A DNA stretch of 64,000 bases. Origin: Nocardioides sp. GTDB lineage: Bacteria > Actinomycetota > Actinomycetes > Propionibacteriales > Nocardioidaceae. The stretch covers positions 69,521 to 133,520 of the forward strand of contig NZ_JASLGR010000039.1 in assembly GCF_030150155.1 (NCBI RefSeq). Reading direction: 5' to 3'. The number at the start of each line of letters is the position of its first letter. Position 1 is the first letter of the stretch. The notes beneath the pieces are model-generated. The model was not told the origin of the DNA and ran no database searches. It saw nothing but the letters and a program-made list of their open reading frames with translations. The position numbers and the translations under genes are program-made. Positions 24,958 to 33,269 of the stretch are shown piece after piece.

Positions 24958-26175
24958 ATGGTTAATGCCGCCTCCGGATCTGTCTCGGCCGCCGACGTGA
25001 TCGACGCGATGGCGGCCTGGCTGGAGGCCCCCGGCGAGCCCGATCCGTGGATCGTGGAGACCTCCGGCTCCAGCGGCACCCCCAAGCGGGTACGGCTCTC
25101 CCGGCGCGCGATGATCGCCTCCGCCGAGCGCTCGGCGGCCCGTGTCGGCGGCGCCGGTCCGTGGGTGCTGACGCTGCCGCCGACGTACGTCGCCGGGCTG
25201 AACGTGATCGCCCGCTCGCTGCTCGCCGGCTACCGGCCGACGGTCCTGGACGCCGACGGTGATCTGGGTGCGGCGATCGAGGAGGCGGCTGCGCTGATCG
25301 ACGGTGCGGCGGGCGCTGCGGCTGGTGGCCGCGGGGTCTTCCTGTCGATGGTGCCGACCCAGTTGGCCCGCGCCCTGGCGAGCGACGCCCCGGCCCTGGC
25401 CCGGCTGCACACCGTGCTGCTGGGCGGTGGCCCGATCGACCCGGCGCTGCGGAGTCGGGCGGCCGAGGCCGGGGTGCGGGTGGTGGCGACGTACGGCTCG
25501 GCGGAGACCTGCGGGGGGTGCGTCTACGACGGCGTGCCGCTGGACGGGGTCGGGCTCGCGATCGGCACCGAGGGGCGGGTGCGGCTCTCGGGGCCGACGC
25601 TGGCCGAGGGCTACGAGGATCAGAGGCTGAGCGCCGAGCACTTCGTCGACGGCTGGTTCCTCACCTCCGACGCCGGCCGGATCGACGCCGACGGCCGCCT
25701 GGTCCTGCTCGGTCGCCTCGACGACATGGTGATCTCCGGCGGGGTCAACGTCCCCGCCCCCGCGGTCGCGGCACGGCTGCGCTCCCACCCGGCGGTGGCC
25801 GAGGTCGAGGTGCTCGGCGTCCCCGACGAGGAGTGGGGCAACCGCCTGGTCGCCTTCGTCGTCCCCGACTTCCGGGTTTTCCACCGCCGACTTCCGGGTT
25901 CGCCACCGCCGAGTTCCGGGTTCGCCACGGAATCGGCCGAGCCGAGCGAGTCGGGTGAGCCGAGCGAGTCCAGCGACTCCGCGGCCCTGGTCGACCTGGT
26001 CGACCTGGCCGACCTGCGCGACTGGGTGGCCGTGGAGCGACCCCGCTCCTGGGCACCCCGCCAGCTCGTCGTACTCGATGCCATCCCGCTGCTGCCCAAC
26101 GGCAAGACCGACCGGATGGCCCTCAAGGCCCGCGCCGCCGCGGAGTCCGAGGCAGGCGCGGAGGCGCGCGCATGA
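24958..26175 (+). CDS. menE: o-Succinylbenzoate-CoA ligase with an in-frame repeat insertion
   Basis: Activates o-succinylbenzoate with ATP and CoA in menaquinone synthesis. The 405-aa adenylating enzyme has the P-loop ETSGSSGTPKRVRLS near residue 38, ATYGSAETCGG, GWFLTSDAGRID and the hinge GRLDDMVISGG; the catalytic C-terminal lysine is in LLPNGKTDRMALK. ATG 24958 is preceded by a -10-like box. Residues of about 302-324 are encoded by three 22-bp repeat units, and an acidic Ser/Glu-Pro stretch follows, so this part of the C-terminal domain between RLVAFVVP and DLADLRDW is not normal enzyme sequence. The C-terminal motifs remain in frame, so the enzyme is probably active. The stop overlaps menC. 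Confidence 0.9.
   Translation: MVNAASGSVSAADVIDAMAAWLEAPGEPDPWIVETSGSSGTPKRVRLSRRAMIASAERSAARVGGAGPWVLTLPPTYVAGLNVIARSLLAGYRPTVLDADGDLGAAIEEAAALIDGAAGAAAGGRGVFLSMVPTQLARALASDAPALARLHTVLLGGGPIDPALRSRAAEAGVRVVATYGSAETCGGCVYDGVPLDGVGLAIGTEGRVRLSGPTLAEGYEDQRLSAEHFVDGWFLTSDAGRIDADGRLVLLGRLDDMVISGGVNVPAPAVAARLRSHPAVAEVEVLGVPDEEWGNRLVAFVVPDFRVFHRRLPGSPPPSSGFATESAEPSESGEPSESSDSAALVDLVDLADLRDWVAVERPRSWAPRQLVVLDAIPLLPNGKTDRMALKARAAAESEAGAEARA
25863..25928. repeat. 22-bp tandem repeat array B (3 units) inside menE
   Basis: Units start at 25863, 25885 and 25907; each ends in CCAC and contains GACTTCCGGGTT or GAGTTCCGGGTT. They are the reverse complement of the array A unit. The array is exactly 66 nt, 22 codons, so the menE frame is kept although a single unit would shift it. 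No stop codon is created. Confidence 0.93.
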
Positions 26176-27116
26176 GTGACCGGCACGTCTTCTCCATCCC
26201 GATGCGGACCCGGTTCCGCGGCATCACCGTCCGCGAGGGCGCGCTGATCCGCGGCGAGGCAGGCTTGGGAGAGTGGAGCCCGTTCCTGGACTACACCGAT
26301 CCCGCGGTCGCAGCGCCCTGGCTGCGGGCGGCCCGCGAGGCCGCCGCGGGGGACTGGCCCGCCCCGGTGCGCGACTCCGTCCCGGTCAACGTCACCGTGC
26401 CCGTGGTCGACCCCGAGCGTGCCCACGCGATCACGCTCGCGGGCGGCTGCCGCACCGCCAAGGTCAAGGTCGGGGAGAGCCCGCTGGCCGAGGACGCCGC
26501 CCGTCTGGAGGCGGTCCGCGACGCGCTCGGCCCCGAGGGCCGGATCCGGATCGACGTCAACGGGCTGTGGGACGTCGACACCGCCGTCGCCGCGATCCCG
26601 GTGCTCGACCGTGCAGCCGGAGGCCTGGAGTACGTCGAGCAGCCCGTGATGGCGGTGGAGGACCTCGCCGTCGTACGTCGTCGGGTGAACGTCCCGATCG
26701 CCGCTGACGAGTCGATCCGCCGGGCCGAGGACCCGCTGCGGGTCAAGCAGCTCGAGGCCGCCGACATCGCCGTGCTCAAGGTCCAGCCGCTCGGCGGGGT
26801 GCGGGCCTGCCTGGAGATCGCCGAGCAGATCGGCCTGCCGGTGGTGGTCTCCTCGGCCCTGGAGACCAGCATCGGGATCGCCGCCGGGGTCGCCCTGGCC
26901 GCGGCCCTGCCCGAGCTGCCCCACGCCTGCGGGCTGGCGACCGTCCAGCTGCTCACCGACGACGTCACCACGACCTCCCTGCTGCCGGTCGACGGAGCCC
27001 TCCCGGTCGGCGTCCCAGCCCTCGACGAGAGTGCCCTGGAGCGCCTGCGCGCCACGCCTGAGCGCGTCGCGTATTGGGAAGCCCGAGGCAAAGCGGTGGA
27101 TGATCTGTTCTCGTGA
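26172..27116 (+). CDS. menC: o-Succinylbenzoate synthase
   Basis: Dehydrates SHCHC to o-succinylbenzoate. The 314-aa enolase-superfamily protein has the catalytic lysine motif TAKVKVGE, metal ligands in RIDVNGLWD, EYVEQPV and IAADES, and the second lysine in VLKVQPLGGV. That is the normal order for MenC/muconate-lactonising enzymes. ATG 26172 overlaps the menE stop and the 3' end overlaps the menD GTG, so menE-menC-menD is one transcription unit. Confidence 0.93.
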   Translation: MSDRHVFSIPMRTRFRGITVREGALIRGEAGLGEWSPFLDYTDPAVAAPWLRAAREAAAGDWPAPVRDSVPVNVTVPVVDPERAHAITLAGGCRTAKVKVGESPLAEDAARLEAVRDALGPEGRIRIDVNGLWDVDTAVAAIPVLDRAAGGLEYVEQPVMAVEDLAVVRRRVNVPIAADESIRRAEDPLRVKQLEAADIAVLKVQPLGGVRACLEIAEQIGLPVVVSSALETSIGIAAGVALAAALPELPHACGLATVQLLTDDVTTTSLLPVDGALPVGVPALDESALERLRATPERVAYWEARGKAVDDLFS

Positions 27117-28765
27117 ACGCGTCGACCGAGCTCTCCCGTGCGGTCGTCGCTGCCCTGATCGAGGCCGGCGTCCGCGAGTTCGTGCTCTCACCCGGCTCGC
27201 GCAACGCCCCGCTGGCCTTCGCGGTCGCCGATGCCGAGGCGGCGGGCCTGGCGCGGCTGCACGTCCGGATCGATGAGCGCAGTGCCGCCTTCCTGGCGCT
27301 CGGCCTGACCAAGACCGGCTCGCGCGCCGCGGTGCTGTGCACCAGCGGCACGGCCGTGGCCAACCTGCACCCGGCGGTGCTCGAGGCCGCCCACGCCGGG
27401 GTGCCGCTGGTGGCACTGACCGCCGACCGGCCCGCCCGACTGCGGGGCACCGGGGCCAACCAGACCACCGACCAGGTCGGCATCTTCGGCCCGCTGGTCG
27501 CCACCGCCGACCTGGCTGACCCGGCCGACGTGGACGTCGACGCGCTCTGGGCGGCGACCGGCCCGGCCCACCTCAACGTCCAGTTCGACGAGCCGCTGCT
27601 GCCCGATCCGGCCCAGCCGTGGACGCCGAGCGTCACCGCCCGGGAGCCCTGGCACCGCCCCCAGCCACGGATCTTCGAGGCGATCGACGCCGGTCCGGGC
27701 AGCCCCCGCACCGTCGTGGTCGCCGGTGACGACGCCGGCCCCGCCGCGCGCCGTCTCGCCGAGAGCGCCGGCTGGCCGCTCTTCGCCGAGCCGTCCAGTG
27801 GCTCCCGCACCGGGGACAACGCGATCCGGACCTACCGGCTGCTGCTCGCCGACGAGACGCTGAGCGCCCCGATCGAGCGGGTCGTGGTCTACGGTCACCC
27901 GACCCTGTCGCGGCCGATCTCGCGGCTGCTGGGCCGCGAGGACGTCGAGGTCTGGTCGGCGCCGCTGCCCGGTGTCTGGCCGACCCACCCGTTCCCGGTG
28001 GAGCGGGGCATCCTGACCGAGCTGCATCTGGCCGAGTCGGCGCCCGGCGCCGCCCCGACCCCCAGCGCCTCCACCGCCGACAGCGGCACCGACTCCACGT
28101 GGCTCGACCTGTGGCGCGACGCCGACCGCTCCGTCGGCCGCCAGCTCGACCGGCTGCTCGCCGAGGAGCCCGAGCTGACCGGCCCCGCCGTCGCCGCGGC
28201 CGTCGCCGCCGCGCTGGCACCGGGCTCCCAGCTGGTCCTGGGCGCCTCCAACCCGATCCGCGACCTGGACCTGATGGCCCGCGGCTGGCGGGTCGGGGAG
28301 AAGCGCAAGGTGCTGGCCAATCGGGGCCTGGCCGGGATCGACGGTGTGGTCTCCACCGCGATCGGTGCCGCGCTCGGACGCCCGAGCGGGCCGACGTACG
28401 CGCTGGTCGGCGACCTGACCTTCCTGCACGACGCCTCCGGGCTGATCATCGGGCCGGGGGAGCCGCGCCCCGAGCAGCTCACCTTCGTCGTCGCCAACGA
28501 CGACGGCGGGTCGATCTTCGCCACCCTGGAGCAGGGCGCCCCGGAGTACGCCGACCGCTTCGAGCGGGTCTTCGGCACGCCGCACGGGGTCGACCTGGAG
28601 CAGCTGTGTGCGGCCAGCCGGACGGCGTACACCCGCGTCACCAGCGCCCCGGAGCTCGCCCAGGCGCTGGCTAGCCCCAACGGGGGCATCGAGGTGATCG
28701 AGGCGGTCATCGCCCGCGCCGACCGCCGCGACCTCGACACCCGGATCCGGAGCCTGCGGCGATGA
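27113..28765 (+). CDS. menD: SEPHCHC synthase (MenD)
   Basis: Thiamine-diphosphate enzyme that adds a succinyl-semialdehyde unit from 2-oxoglutarate to isochorismate. The 550-aa length is normal. It opens with the typical FVLSPGSRNAPLAFAV and shows DERSAAFLALGLTK and ALTADRPARLRGTGANQTTDQ. The ThDP-binding part has LVGDLTFLHDASGL and VANDDGGSIF. GTG 27113 overlaps menC by 4 nt. The stop overlaps the next ORF, a small anchored protein of unknown role. Confidence 0.94.
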   Translation: MNASTELSRAVVAALIEAGVREFVLSPGSRNAPLAFAVADAEAAGLARLHVRIDERSAAFLALGLTKTGSRAAVLCTSGTAVANLHPAVLEAAHAGVPLVALTADRPARLRGTGANQTTDQVGIFGPLVATADLADPADVDVDALWAATGPAHLNVQFDEPLLPDPAQPWTPSVTAREPWHRPQPRIFEAIDAGPGSPRTVVVAGDDAGPAARRLAESAGWPLFAEPSSGSRTGDNAIRTYRLLLADETLSAPIERVVVYGHPTLSRPISRLLGREDVEVWSAPLPGVWPTHPFPVERGILTELHLAESAPGAAPTPSASTADSGTDSTWLDLWRDADRSVGRQLDRLLAEEPELTGPAVAAAVAAALAPGSQLVLGASNPIRDLDLMARGWRVGEKRKVLANRGLAGIDGVVSTAIGAALGRPSGPTYALVGDLTFLHDASGLIIGPGEPRPEQLTFVVANDDGGSIFATLEQGAPEYADRFERVFGTPHGVDLEQLCAASRTAYTRVTSAPELAQALASPNGGIEVIEAVIARADRRDLDTRIRSLRR

Positions 28766-29424
28766 CCGGCAGCGACCGTCGCACGAGCCGTTCGATCCTC
28801 GCGATCGTCGGCGTGGTGATCGTCCTGGTCGCCGCCGCCCTGATCGGGGCCCACCTCACCGAGGACCGCACCGCCAACCGTGGCACCGGCGTCACCGCAG
28901 GCGACCTGCACGCCGACCGGATCCGGATCCGGGTCAACGGGGTGCGCAGCGTGGCTGTGACGCCGCTGCGCGCCGGGGACCTGATCACGGTGCACGCCGA
29001 GGTCACCAGCCGCGGCGCGGCCTCGCGCTGGATCCGCACCGCCCTCGACCTGAGCGGCACCGACCCGGAGCTGGCGCCGTACCTCAGCATCTACAACGGT
29101 CCGCTGCCGACCGGGGTCGCCCTCAAGGCGGCCAGTGACGTCACCGACCCGATCACCTTCCCCGGGTACGTCGGCACCGCGGCCGCCCTCAACCCGGCCA
29201 TGCTGCCCCCGTCGGTCCTGGACGGCACCACCGAGCAGGAGAGCGTCGGGATCAGCCCCTATCCGCTCGCCGTCGCCCTGTACGTCGACCCGCAGACCCC
29301 GACGCGGCTGCTGTCGCGCGCCCTGGCGCTGAGTGCCGTCGTGCAGACCGTCGAGTACCGCTCGCACCCCGACGCCCCGGCCGACGACCAGTGGAGCGAC
29401 GGGCCCCGGATTCCCCTAGGCTGA
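28762..29424 (+). CDS. Membrane-anchored exported protein of unknown function
   Basis: A 220-aa protein I do not recognise. It has one N-terminal hydrophobic helix (ILAIVGVVIVLVAAALIGAHL, residues 12-32) and then about 185 extracytoplasmic residues with no cysteine. The region is rich in beta-strand-like segments, for example IRIRVNGVRSVAVTPL and LAVALYVDPQTP, suggesting an Ig-like or jelly-roll fold. The ATG overlaps menD by 4 nt, so it is translated with the men operon. The stop falls inside the -10 box of the next gene. No enzymatic motif is visible. Confidence 0.7.
   Translation: MTGSDRRTSRSILAIVGVVIVLVAAALIGAHLTEDRTANRGTGVTAGDLHADRIRIRVNGVRSVAVTPLRAGDLITVHAEVTSRGAASRWIRTALDLSGTDPELAPYLSIYNGPLPTGVALKAASDVTDPITFPGYVGTAAALNPAMLPPSVLDGTTEQESVGISPYPLAVALYVDPQTPTRLLSRALALSAVVQTVEYRSHPDAPADDQWSDGPRIPLG
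29417..29422 (+). promoter_or_regulatory. Putative -10 box (TAGGCT) of a leaderless MBL-fold gene
   Basis: TAGGCT ends 7 nt before the ATG at 29430 and overlaps the stop codon of the upstream gene. No Shine-Dalgarno sequence is present. Confidence 0.45.
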
Positions 29425-29429
29425 GCCAC

Positions 29430-30065
29430 ATGCGGATCACGAAGTTCGGCCACGCCTGCGTGCGGATCGAGACCGACAAGGGCACGGTGCTGCTCGACCC
29501 GGGCATGTTCTGCACGCCCGAGGTCTTCGACGGCGTCGACGCCGTCCTGATCACCCACGAGCACCCCGACCACTACAAGCCCGAGCTGCTCCAGTCGGCT
29601 CAGGTGCCGGTCTTCACGATCGACGCGGTCGCGGCCAAGATCGCCGAGCAGGCCCCCGACGTGGCCGAGCGCACCACCGTGGTCACCCCCGGCCAGGCGT
29701 TCTCCGCCGCCGGTGTCAGCGTGCGCGCCGAGGGCGAGCTGCACGCCGTGATCCACCCGGACCTGCCGCGGTTCTACAACTCCGGCTACGTGATCGACGC
29801 CGACGGCACCTCGGTCTTCCACCCCGGTGACGCGCTCACCGGCACCGAGGCCGCCGTCGACGTGCTGCTGGTGCCGGTCTCGGCACCGTGGGCGCGCGCC
29901 TCGGAGCTGATCGACTTCACCCGCCAGATGGGTGCGGCCCGCAATGTCGCGATCCACGACCGGATCTACTCCGAGGTCGGATCGGGAATCTTCGACGGCC
30001 AGATGAAGATGCTGCTGCCCGAGACCCAGAACTACGTCCGTCTCGCCGACGGCGCCGACCTCTGA
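29430..30065 (+). CDS. MBL-fold metallohydrolase
   Basis: A 211-aa member of the metallo-beta-lactamase superfamily, UlaG/YycJ-like. It starts MRITKFGHACVRIE. The metal site motif is LITHEHPDHYKPE (HxHxDH), and FHPGDAL supplies the next aspartate. A later histidine in NVAIHDRIYSEVG probably completes the site. Such small proteins are metal-dependent hydrolases of unknown substrate. Start chosen from the family N-terminus and the -10 box 7 nt upstream. A YciI-type gene follows after 10 bp. Confidence 0.85.
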   Translation: MRITKFGHACVRIETDKGTVLLDPGMFCTPEVFDGVDAVLITHEHPDHYKPELLQSAQVPVFTIDAVAAKIAEQAPDVAERTTVVTPGQAFSAAGVSVRAEGELHAVIHPDLPRFYNSGYVIDADGTSVFHPGDALTGTEAAVDVLLVPVSAPWARASELIDFTRQMGAARNVAIHDRIYSEVGSGIFDGQMKMLLPETQNYVRLADGADL

Positions 30066-30075
30066 GAAGGACCTG

Positions 30076-30360
30076 ATGCCGATCTACGCCGTCACCTACG
30101 GCTACAGCCCGACCGAGGCCGCCGGCCGCGACCGGGTCCGCCCCGACCACCGTGCGTTCCTCGCCGAGCAGGACGGCCTGCTGCTGTCGGGCCCGACCGA
30201 CGACGGTGCGCTGCTGCTCTTCGAGGCGAAGTCGGCCGTCGAGCTGGAGGACCTGCTCGACGAGGACCCGTTCTGGACCGAGCACCTGGTCGCCGAGCGC
30301 ACGATCGTGGAGTGGAAGCCCGTCACCGGGCCGTGGCGGGACACGCTGAACCTCGACTGA
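30076..30360 (+). CDS. YciI-family protein
   Basis: A 94-aa alpha/beta barrel protein related to YciI and muconolactone isomerase. It has the family's conserved RPDHRAFLAEQ histidine region, a SGPTDDGALLLFEA turn and the DEDPFW segment. GAAGGA precedes the ATG. Biochemical role unknown. It is the last gene before the isochorismate synthase promoter. Confidence 0.8.
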   Translation: MPIYAVTYGYSPTEAAGRDRVRPDHRAFLAEQDGLLLSGPTDDGALLLFEAKSAVELEDLLDEDPFWTEHLVAERTIVEWKPVTGPWRDTLNLD

Positions 30361-30419
30361 ACCTCGACCGACGTCCGCGCAGGCGTCTCGGCGAGTCGGG
30401 ATCGGCACCAGGTCGGTTC

Positions 30420-30425
30420 TACTCT
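30420..30425 (+). promoter_or_regulatory. Putative -10 box (TACTCT) of a leaderless menF transcript
   Basis: TACTCT ends 6 nt before the GTG at 30432. GGTGAG between them could also act as a weak ribosome site. Confidence 0.4.
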
Positions 30426-30431
30426 GGTGAG

Positions 30432-31703
30432 GTGCAGCCTTCCCTCGTCGTCTCGTCGCACTCCATCCCGGCCGAGCACGCAGCGGATCTGATCGCCCTG
30501 CTGCCCGCCGCCGGCGCGTTGAGCTGGGTCCGTCGCGGCGAGGGTCTCGTCGCCGGGGGCCTGAGCGCCCAGGTCGAGACCGCCGGCCCGACCCGGTTCG
30601 CCGACGCGGCGAAGTGGTGGGCCGAGCTGGTCGCGCGCGCCGAGGTCGACGACCGGGTGGGCGAGCCCGGCACCGGGCTGGTCTCCTTCGGCTCCTTCGG
30701 CTTCGCCGCCGAGCCTGGCGGCTCGGTGCTCTCGGTGCCGCGCTGGGTGATCGGCCGACGCGGCCCGATCGCCTGGCTCACCACGATCACGCCCGCCGGG
30801 GAGCAGCCCGCGACCCTGGAGCGGATCCTCGCCGAGGCGACGCCGGTGGCGACGGCCCCCGCCCTGCGGGTCGGTCCGGGCTCGCTGAGCGAGGAGGACT
30901 GGAAGGCCCGCGTGGCCGACGCCACCGCCCGGATCAACGCCGGAGACCTGGAGAAGGTCGTGCTGGCACGTGACATCACCGCGCTGGGCACCGGCATGCT
31001 CGATGTCCGTGGCCCGCTGGCCTACCTGGCGGCGGAGTACCTGATGTGCTGGACGTTCCACGTCGACGGCCTCTTCGGTGCGACGCCGGAGCTGCTGGTG
31101 CGCCGTGAGCGCGGACTGGTCACCTCCCGGGTCCTGGCCGGCACCATCCGGCGTACGGGCGCGGCCGAGGAGGACGACCGTCTCGCCGGTGAGCTGTCCC
31201 GCTCCTCCAAGGACCTCGAGGAGCACGAGTACGCCGTCCGCTCGGTCGCCGACGCACTGGAGCCGCACTGCTCGTCGATGAACGTGCCCGAGGCGCCGTT
31301 CGTGCTCCACCTGCCGAACGTGATGCACCTGGCCACCGACGTGACCGGCGTGGCCCGCGACGGGATCACCTCCCTCGAGCTCGCCGCCGCCCTGCACCCC
31401 AGCGCCGCCGTCGGCGGCACCCCGCGGGCCGACGCCGTCGACCTGATCGCCGAGATCGAGGGGATGGACCGCGCCCGGTACGCCGCCCCGGTCGGCTGGA
31501 TGGACGCGGCCGGTGACGGCGAGTGGGGGATCGCGCTGCGCAGCGCCGCGATCGAGTCCGGTGCCGACGCGGACAGCACGGAGGGCGACATCCGGGTGCG
31601 GCTCTTCGCCGGCTGCGGCGTGGTGGGCTCCAGCGATCCGGCCTCAGAGCTGGCCGAGTCGCAGGCGAAGCTGGTGCCGATCCGGGCCTCGCTCGGTCTC
31701 TGA
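30432..31703 (+). CDS. menF: Isochorismate synthase
   Basis: Converts chorismate to isochorismate, the entry to menaquinone. A 423-aa chorismate-binding enzyme with LEKVVLARDITALG, the segment TPELLVRRERGLVTSRVLAGTIRR, SSKDLEEHEYAVRSVAD, HPSAAVGGTPRADAVDLI and the C-terminal RLFAGCGVVGSSDPASELAE. Those are the family signatures. The frame is open to 30312, inside the YciI gene; GTG 30432 fits the family length and the -10 box. An alternative assignment would be salicylate or DHB-pathway isochorismate synthase, but the men context argues against it. Confidence 0.9.
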   Translation: MQPSLVVSSHSIPAEHAADLIALLPAAGALSWVRRGEGLVAGGLSAQVETAGPTRFADAAKWWAELVARAEVDDRVGEPGTGLVSFGSFGFAAEPGGSVLSVPRWVIGRRGPIAWLTTITPAGEQPATLERILAEATPVATAPALRVGPGSLSEEDWKARVADATARINAGDLEKVVLARDITALGTGMLDVRGPLAYLAAEYLMCWTFHVDGLFGATPELLVRRERGLVTSRVLAGTIRRTGAAEEDDRLAGELSRSSKDLEEHEYAVRSVADALEPHCSSMNVPEAPFVLHLPNVMHLATDVTGVARDGITSLELAAALHPSAAVGGTPRADAVDLIAEIEGMDRARYAAPVGWMDAAGDGEWGIALRSAAIESGADADSTEGDIRVRLFAGCGVVGSSDPASELAESQAKLVPIRASLGL

Positions 31704-31763
31704 GCGCACCCCGGCGGCGTCGCGCCCCGCGCACCCGGTTACGTCTCTCTCAGGTTCGCAGAG

Positions 31764-31769
31764 TAGCGT
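31764..31769 (+). promoter_or_regulatory. Putative -10 box (TAGCGT) of a leaderless gene
   Basis: TAGCGT ends 8 nt before the GTG at 31778. No Shine-Dalgarno sequence is visible. Confidence 0.4.
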
Positions 31770-31777
31770 CGCCCCTC

Positions 31778-32374
31778 GTGAACAAGCCTCGCGTGGTCCT
31801 GCCCGGAGTTCTCATCGGCGTCGTCGCCCTGGCCCTGGCTGTCGTCTTCGGCGTCCTGCTGCCCAAGGCGCACGGTGACACGGGCAACCTGAGCCTCCCG
31901 GACAAGCTGCCGGGCGGCTACGTCGCGGCCGACCTGCGCTCGGCGTACGACTCGATCTCGAGCGCCACCGACGCGCAGAAGGCGTCGTACGCGACCCAGC
32001 AGGTCAACGCGAAGAAGTACGCCGACACGTCGTTCAAGTCAATGGGCATCTCCGCTGTGGCGCGCAACTACCTCACCAAGGACGGCCAGGGCTTCATCGC
32101 CGTGCAGCTGATCCGGGCCGAGGGTGGCGCGCTGTCGCCGTACCTGTTCACCGACCCCGCCCAGGCGCAGTCGGGCAGCAGCCTGGACCACTTCGTCAAG
32201 GCGGGCGACGCGACCTGCATCGAGACCGGCACCGCCAACGGCACCAGCAAGCTCACGCAGTCGATGATCGAGTGCCAGAAGAGCGAGCACGGCCTGACCC
32301 TGCAGGTGACCACGCAGGGCGAGGTCGCCACGGTCGGCAAGCTGATCGACTCGATCTGGGCCGAGGTCGCCTGA
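31778..32374 (+). CDS. Exported protein of unknown function
   Basis: A 198-aa protein that I do not recognise. An N-terminal hydrophobic helix (VVLPGVLIGVVALALAVVFGVLL) serves as signal anchor. The remaining 170 residues are extracytoplasmic. Two cysteines, in DATCIETG and MIECQKSE, could pair. The region YLTKDGQGFIAVQLIRAEGG is strand-rich. GTG 31778 is supported by the upstream box and by the basic start VNKPR before the helix. It sits between the isochorismate synthase and menG genes; nothing in it suggests catalysis. Confidence 0.75.
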   Translation: MNKPRVVLPGVLIGVVALALAVVFGVLLPKAHGDTGNLSLPDKLPGGYVAADLRSAYDSISSATDAQKASYATQQVNAKKYADTSFKSMGISAVARNYLTKDGQGFIAVQLIRAEGGALSPYLFTDPAQAQSGSSLDHFVKAGDATCIETGTANGTSKLTQSMIECQKSEHGLTLQVTTQGEVATVGKLIDSIWAEVA

Positions 32375-32430
32375 GCCTGGCTCAGCGACCCCCTGTTCAC
32401 CCGTACCCCGACACCCTGGATCTGACTGCG

Positions 32431-33120
32431 ATGGCCCGCGCCGACCTGGACAAGCAGCCCACCGACGTACGACGCATGTTCGACGCCGTGGCGCGACGCT
32501 ACGACCTGACCAACGACATCCTGTCGATGGGGCAGGACCGCCGCTGGCGGCGTGAGGTCGTCGAGGCCGTCGACGCCCGCAACGGCGAGCTCGTGCTCGA
32601 CCTCGCCGCGGGCACGGGGACCAGCTCGCAGGCGCTGGCCGACGCCGGTGCCCGGGTGGTGCCGACGGACTTCTCCCTCGGCATGCTGCAGGTCGGCAAG
32701 GCCGCCAAGCCGGTGCTCCCGTTCACCGCCGGCGACGGCACCAAGCTGCCCTTCCGTGATGACACCTTCGACGCCGTCACGATCAGCTTCGGGCTGCGCA
32801 ACATTGTCGACCCCGAGGCGGGTCTGGCCGAGCTGCGCCGGGTGACCAAGCCCGGTGGGCGGCTGGTGGTCTGCGAGTTCAGCCATCCGACCAACAAGCC
32901 CTTCCGCACCGTCTACATCGAGTACCTGATGAAGGCGCTGCCCCCGGTGGCCCGGGCGGTCTCGTCCAGCCCGGACGCCTACGTCTACCTCGCGGAGTCG
33001 ATCCGCGCCTGGCCCGACCAGGAGGGTCTGGCCAAGCTGATCCGCGGCGCCGGCTGGAACCGGCCGCAGTGGCGCAACCTCTCGGGCGGCATCGTCGCCC
33101 TGCATCGCGCCACCGCCTGA
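32431..33120 (+). CDS. menG: Demethylmenaquinone methyltransferase
   Basis: Final step of menaquinone synthesis, a SAM-dependent C-methylation. The 229-aa UbiE/MenG protein has VRRMFDAVARRYDLTNDILS at the start, the SAM motif VLDLAAGTGTSSQ and the family signature FDAVTISFGLRNIVDPEAGL, then RVTKPGGRLVVCEFSHP. ATG 32431 matches the family start; the frame is open further upstream but inside the previous gene. A 149-bp gap with a Rex operator follows. Confidence 0.94.
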   Translation: MARADLDKQPTDVRRMFDAVARRYDLTNDILSMGQDRRWRREVVEAVDARNGELVLDLAAGTGTSSQALADAGARVVPTDFSLGMLQVGKAAKPVLPFTAGDGTKLPFRDDTFDAVTISFGLRNIVDPEAGLAELRRVTKPGGRLVVCEFSHPTNKPFRTVYIEYLMKALPPVARAVSSSPDAYVYLAESIRAWPDQEGLAKLIRGAGWNRPQWRNLSGGIVALHRATA

Positions 33121-33218
33121 CGCGCTGCCCGTCCCTGCCGTTCGTGCGGGGGAGTAAAACTTTCGCGTCGTCGCTAGTGACGCACTTCACATTCTGGGTG
33201 TAGAAAAGCCTCAAGCGG

Positions 33219-33240
33219 GTTTGTGATCTATTTCACAAAC
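33219..33240. promoter_or_regulatory. Rex operator upstream of the nuo operon
   Basis: TTGTGATCTATTTCACAA (33221-33238) matches the Rex box TTGTGAA-N4-TTCACAA in 13 of 14 defined bases. The perfect arms are 8 bp, GTTTGTGA and TCACAAAC, with a 6-nt centre. It lies 32 nt upstream of the nuoA ATG, so it would overlap the promoter or transcript start. NADH-responsive repression of nuo by Rex is known in other actinobacteria and Firmicutes; here it is inferred. Confidence 0.85.
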
Positions 33241-33269
33241 TCACAATCCCGATCCGGGGAGGCGAGTCC

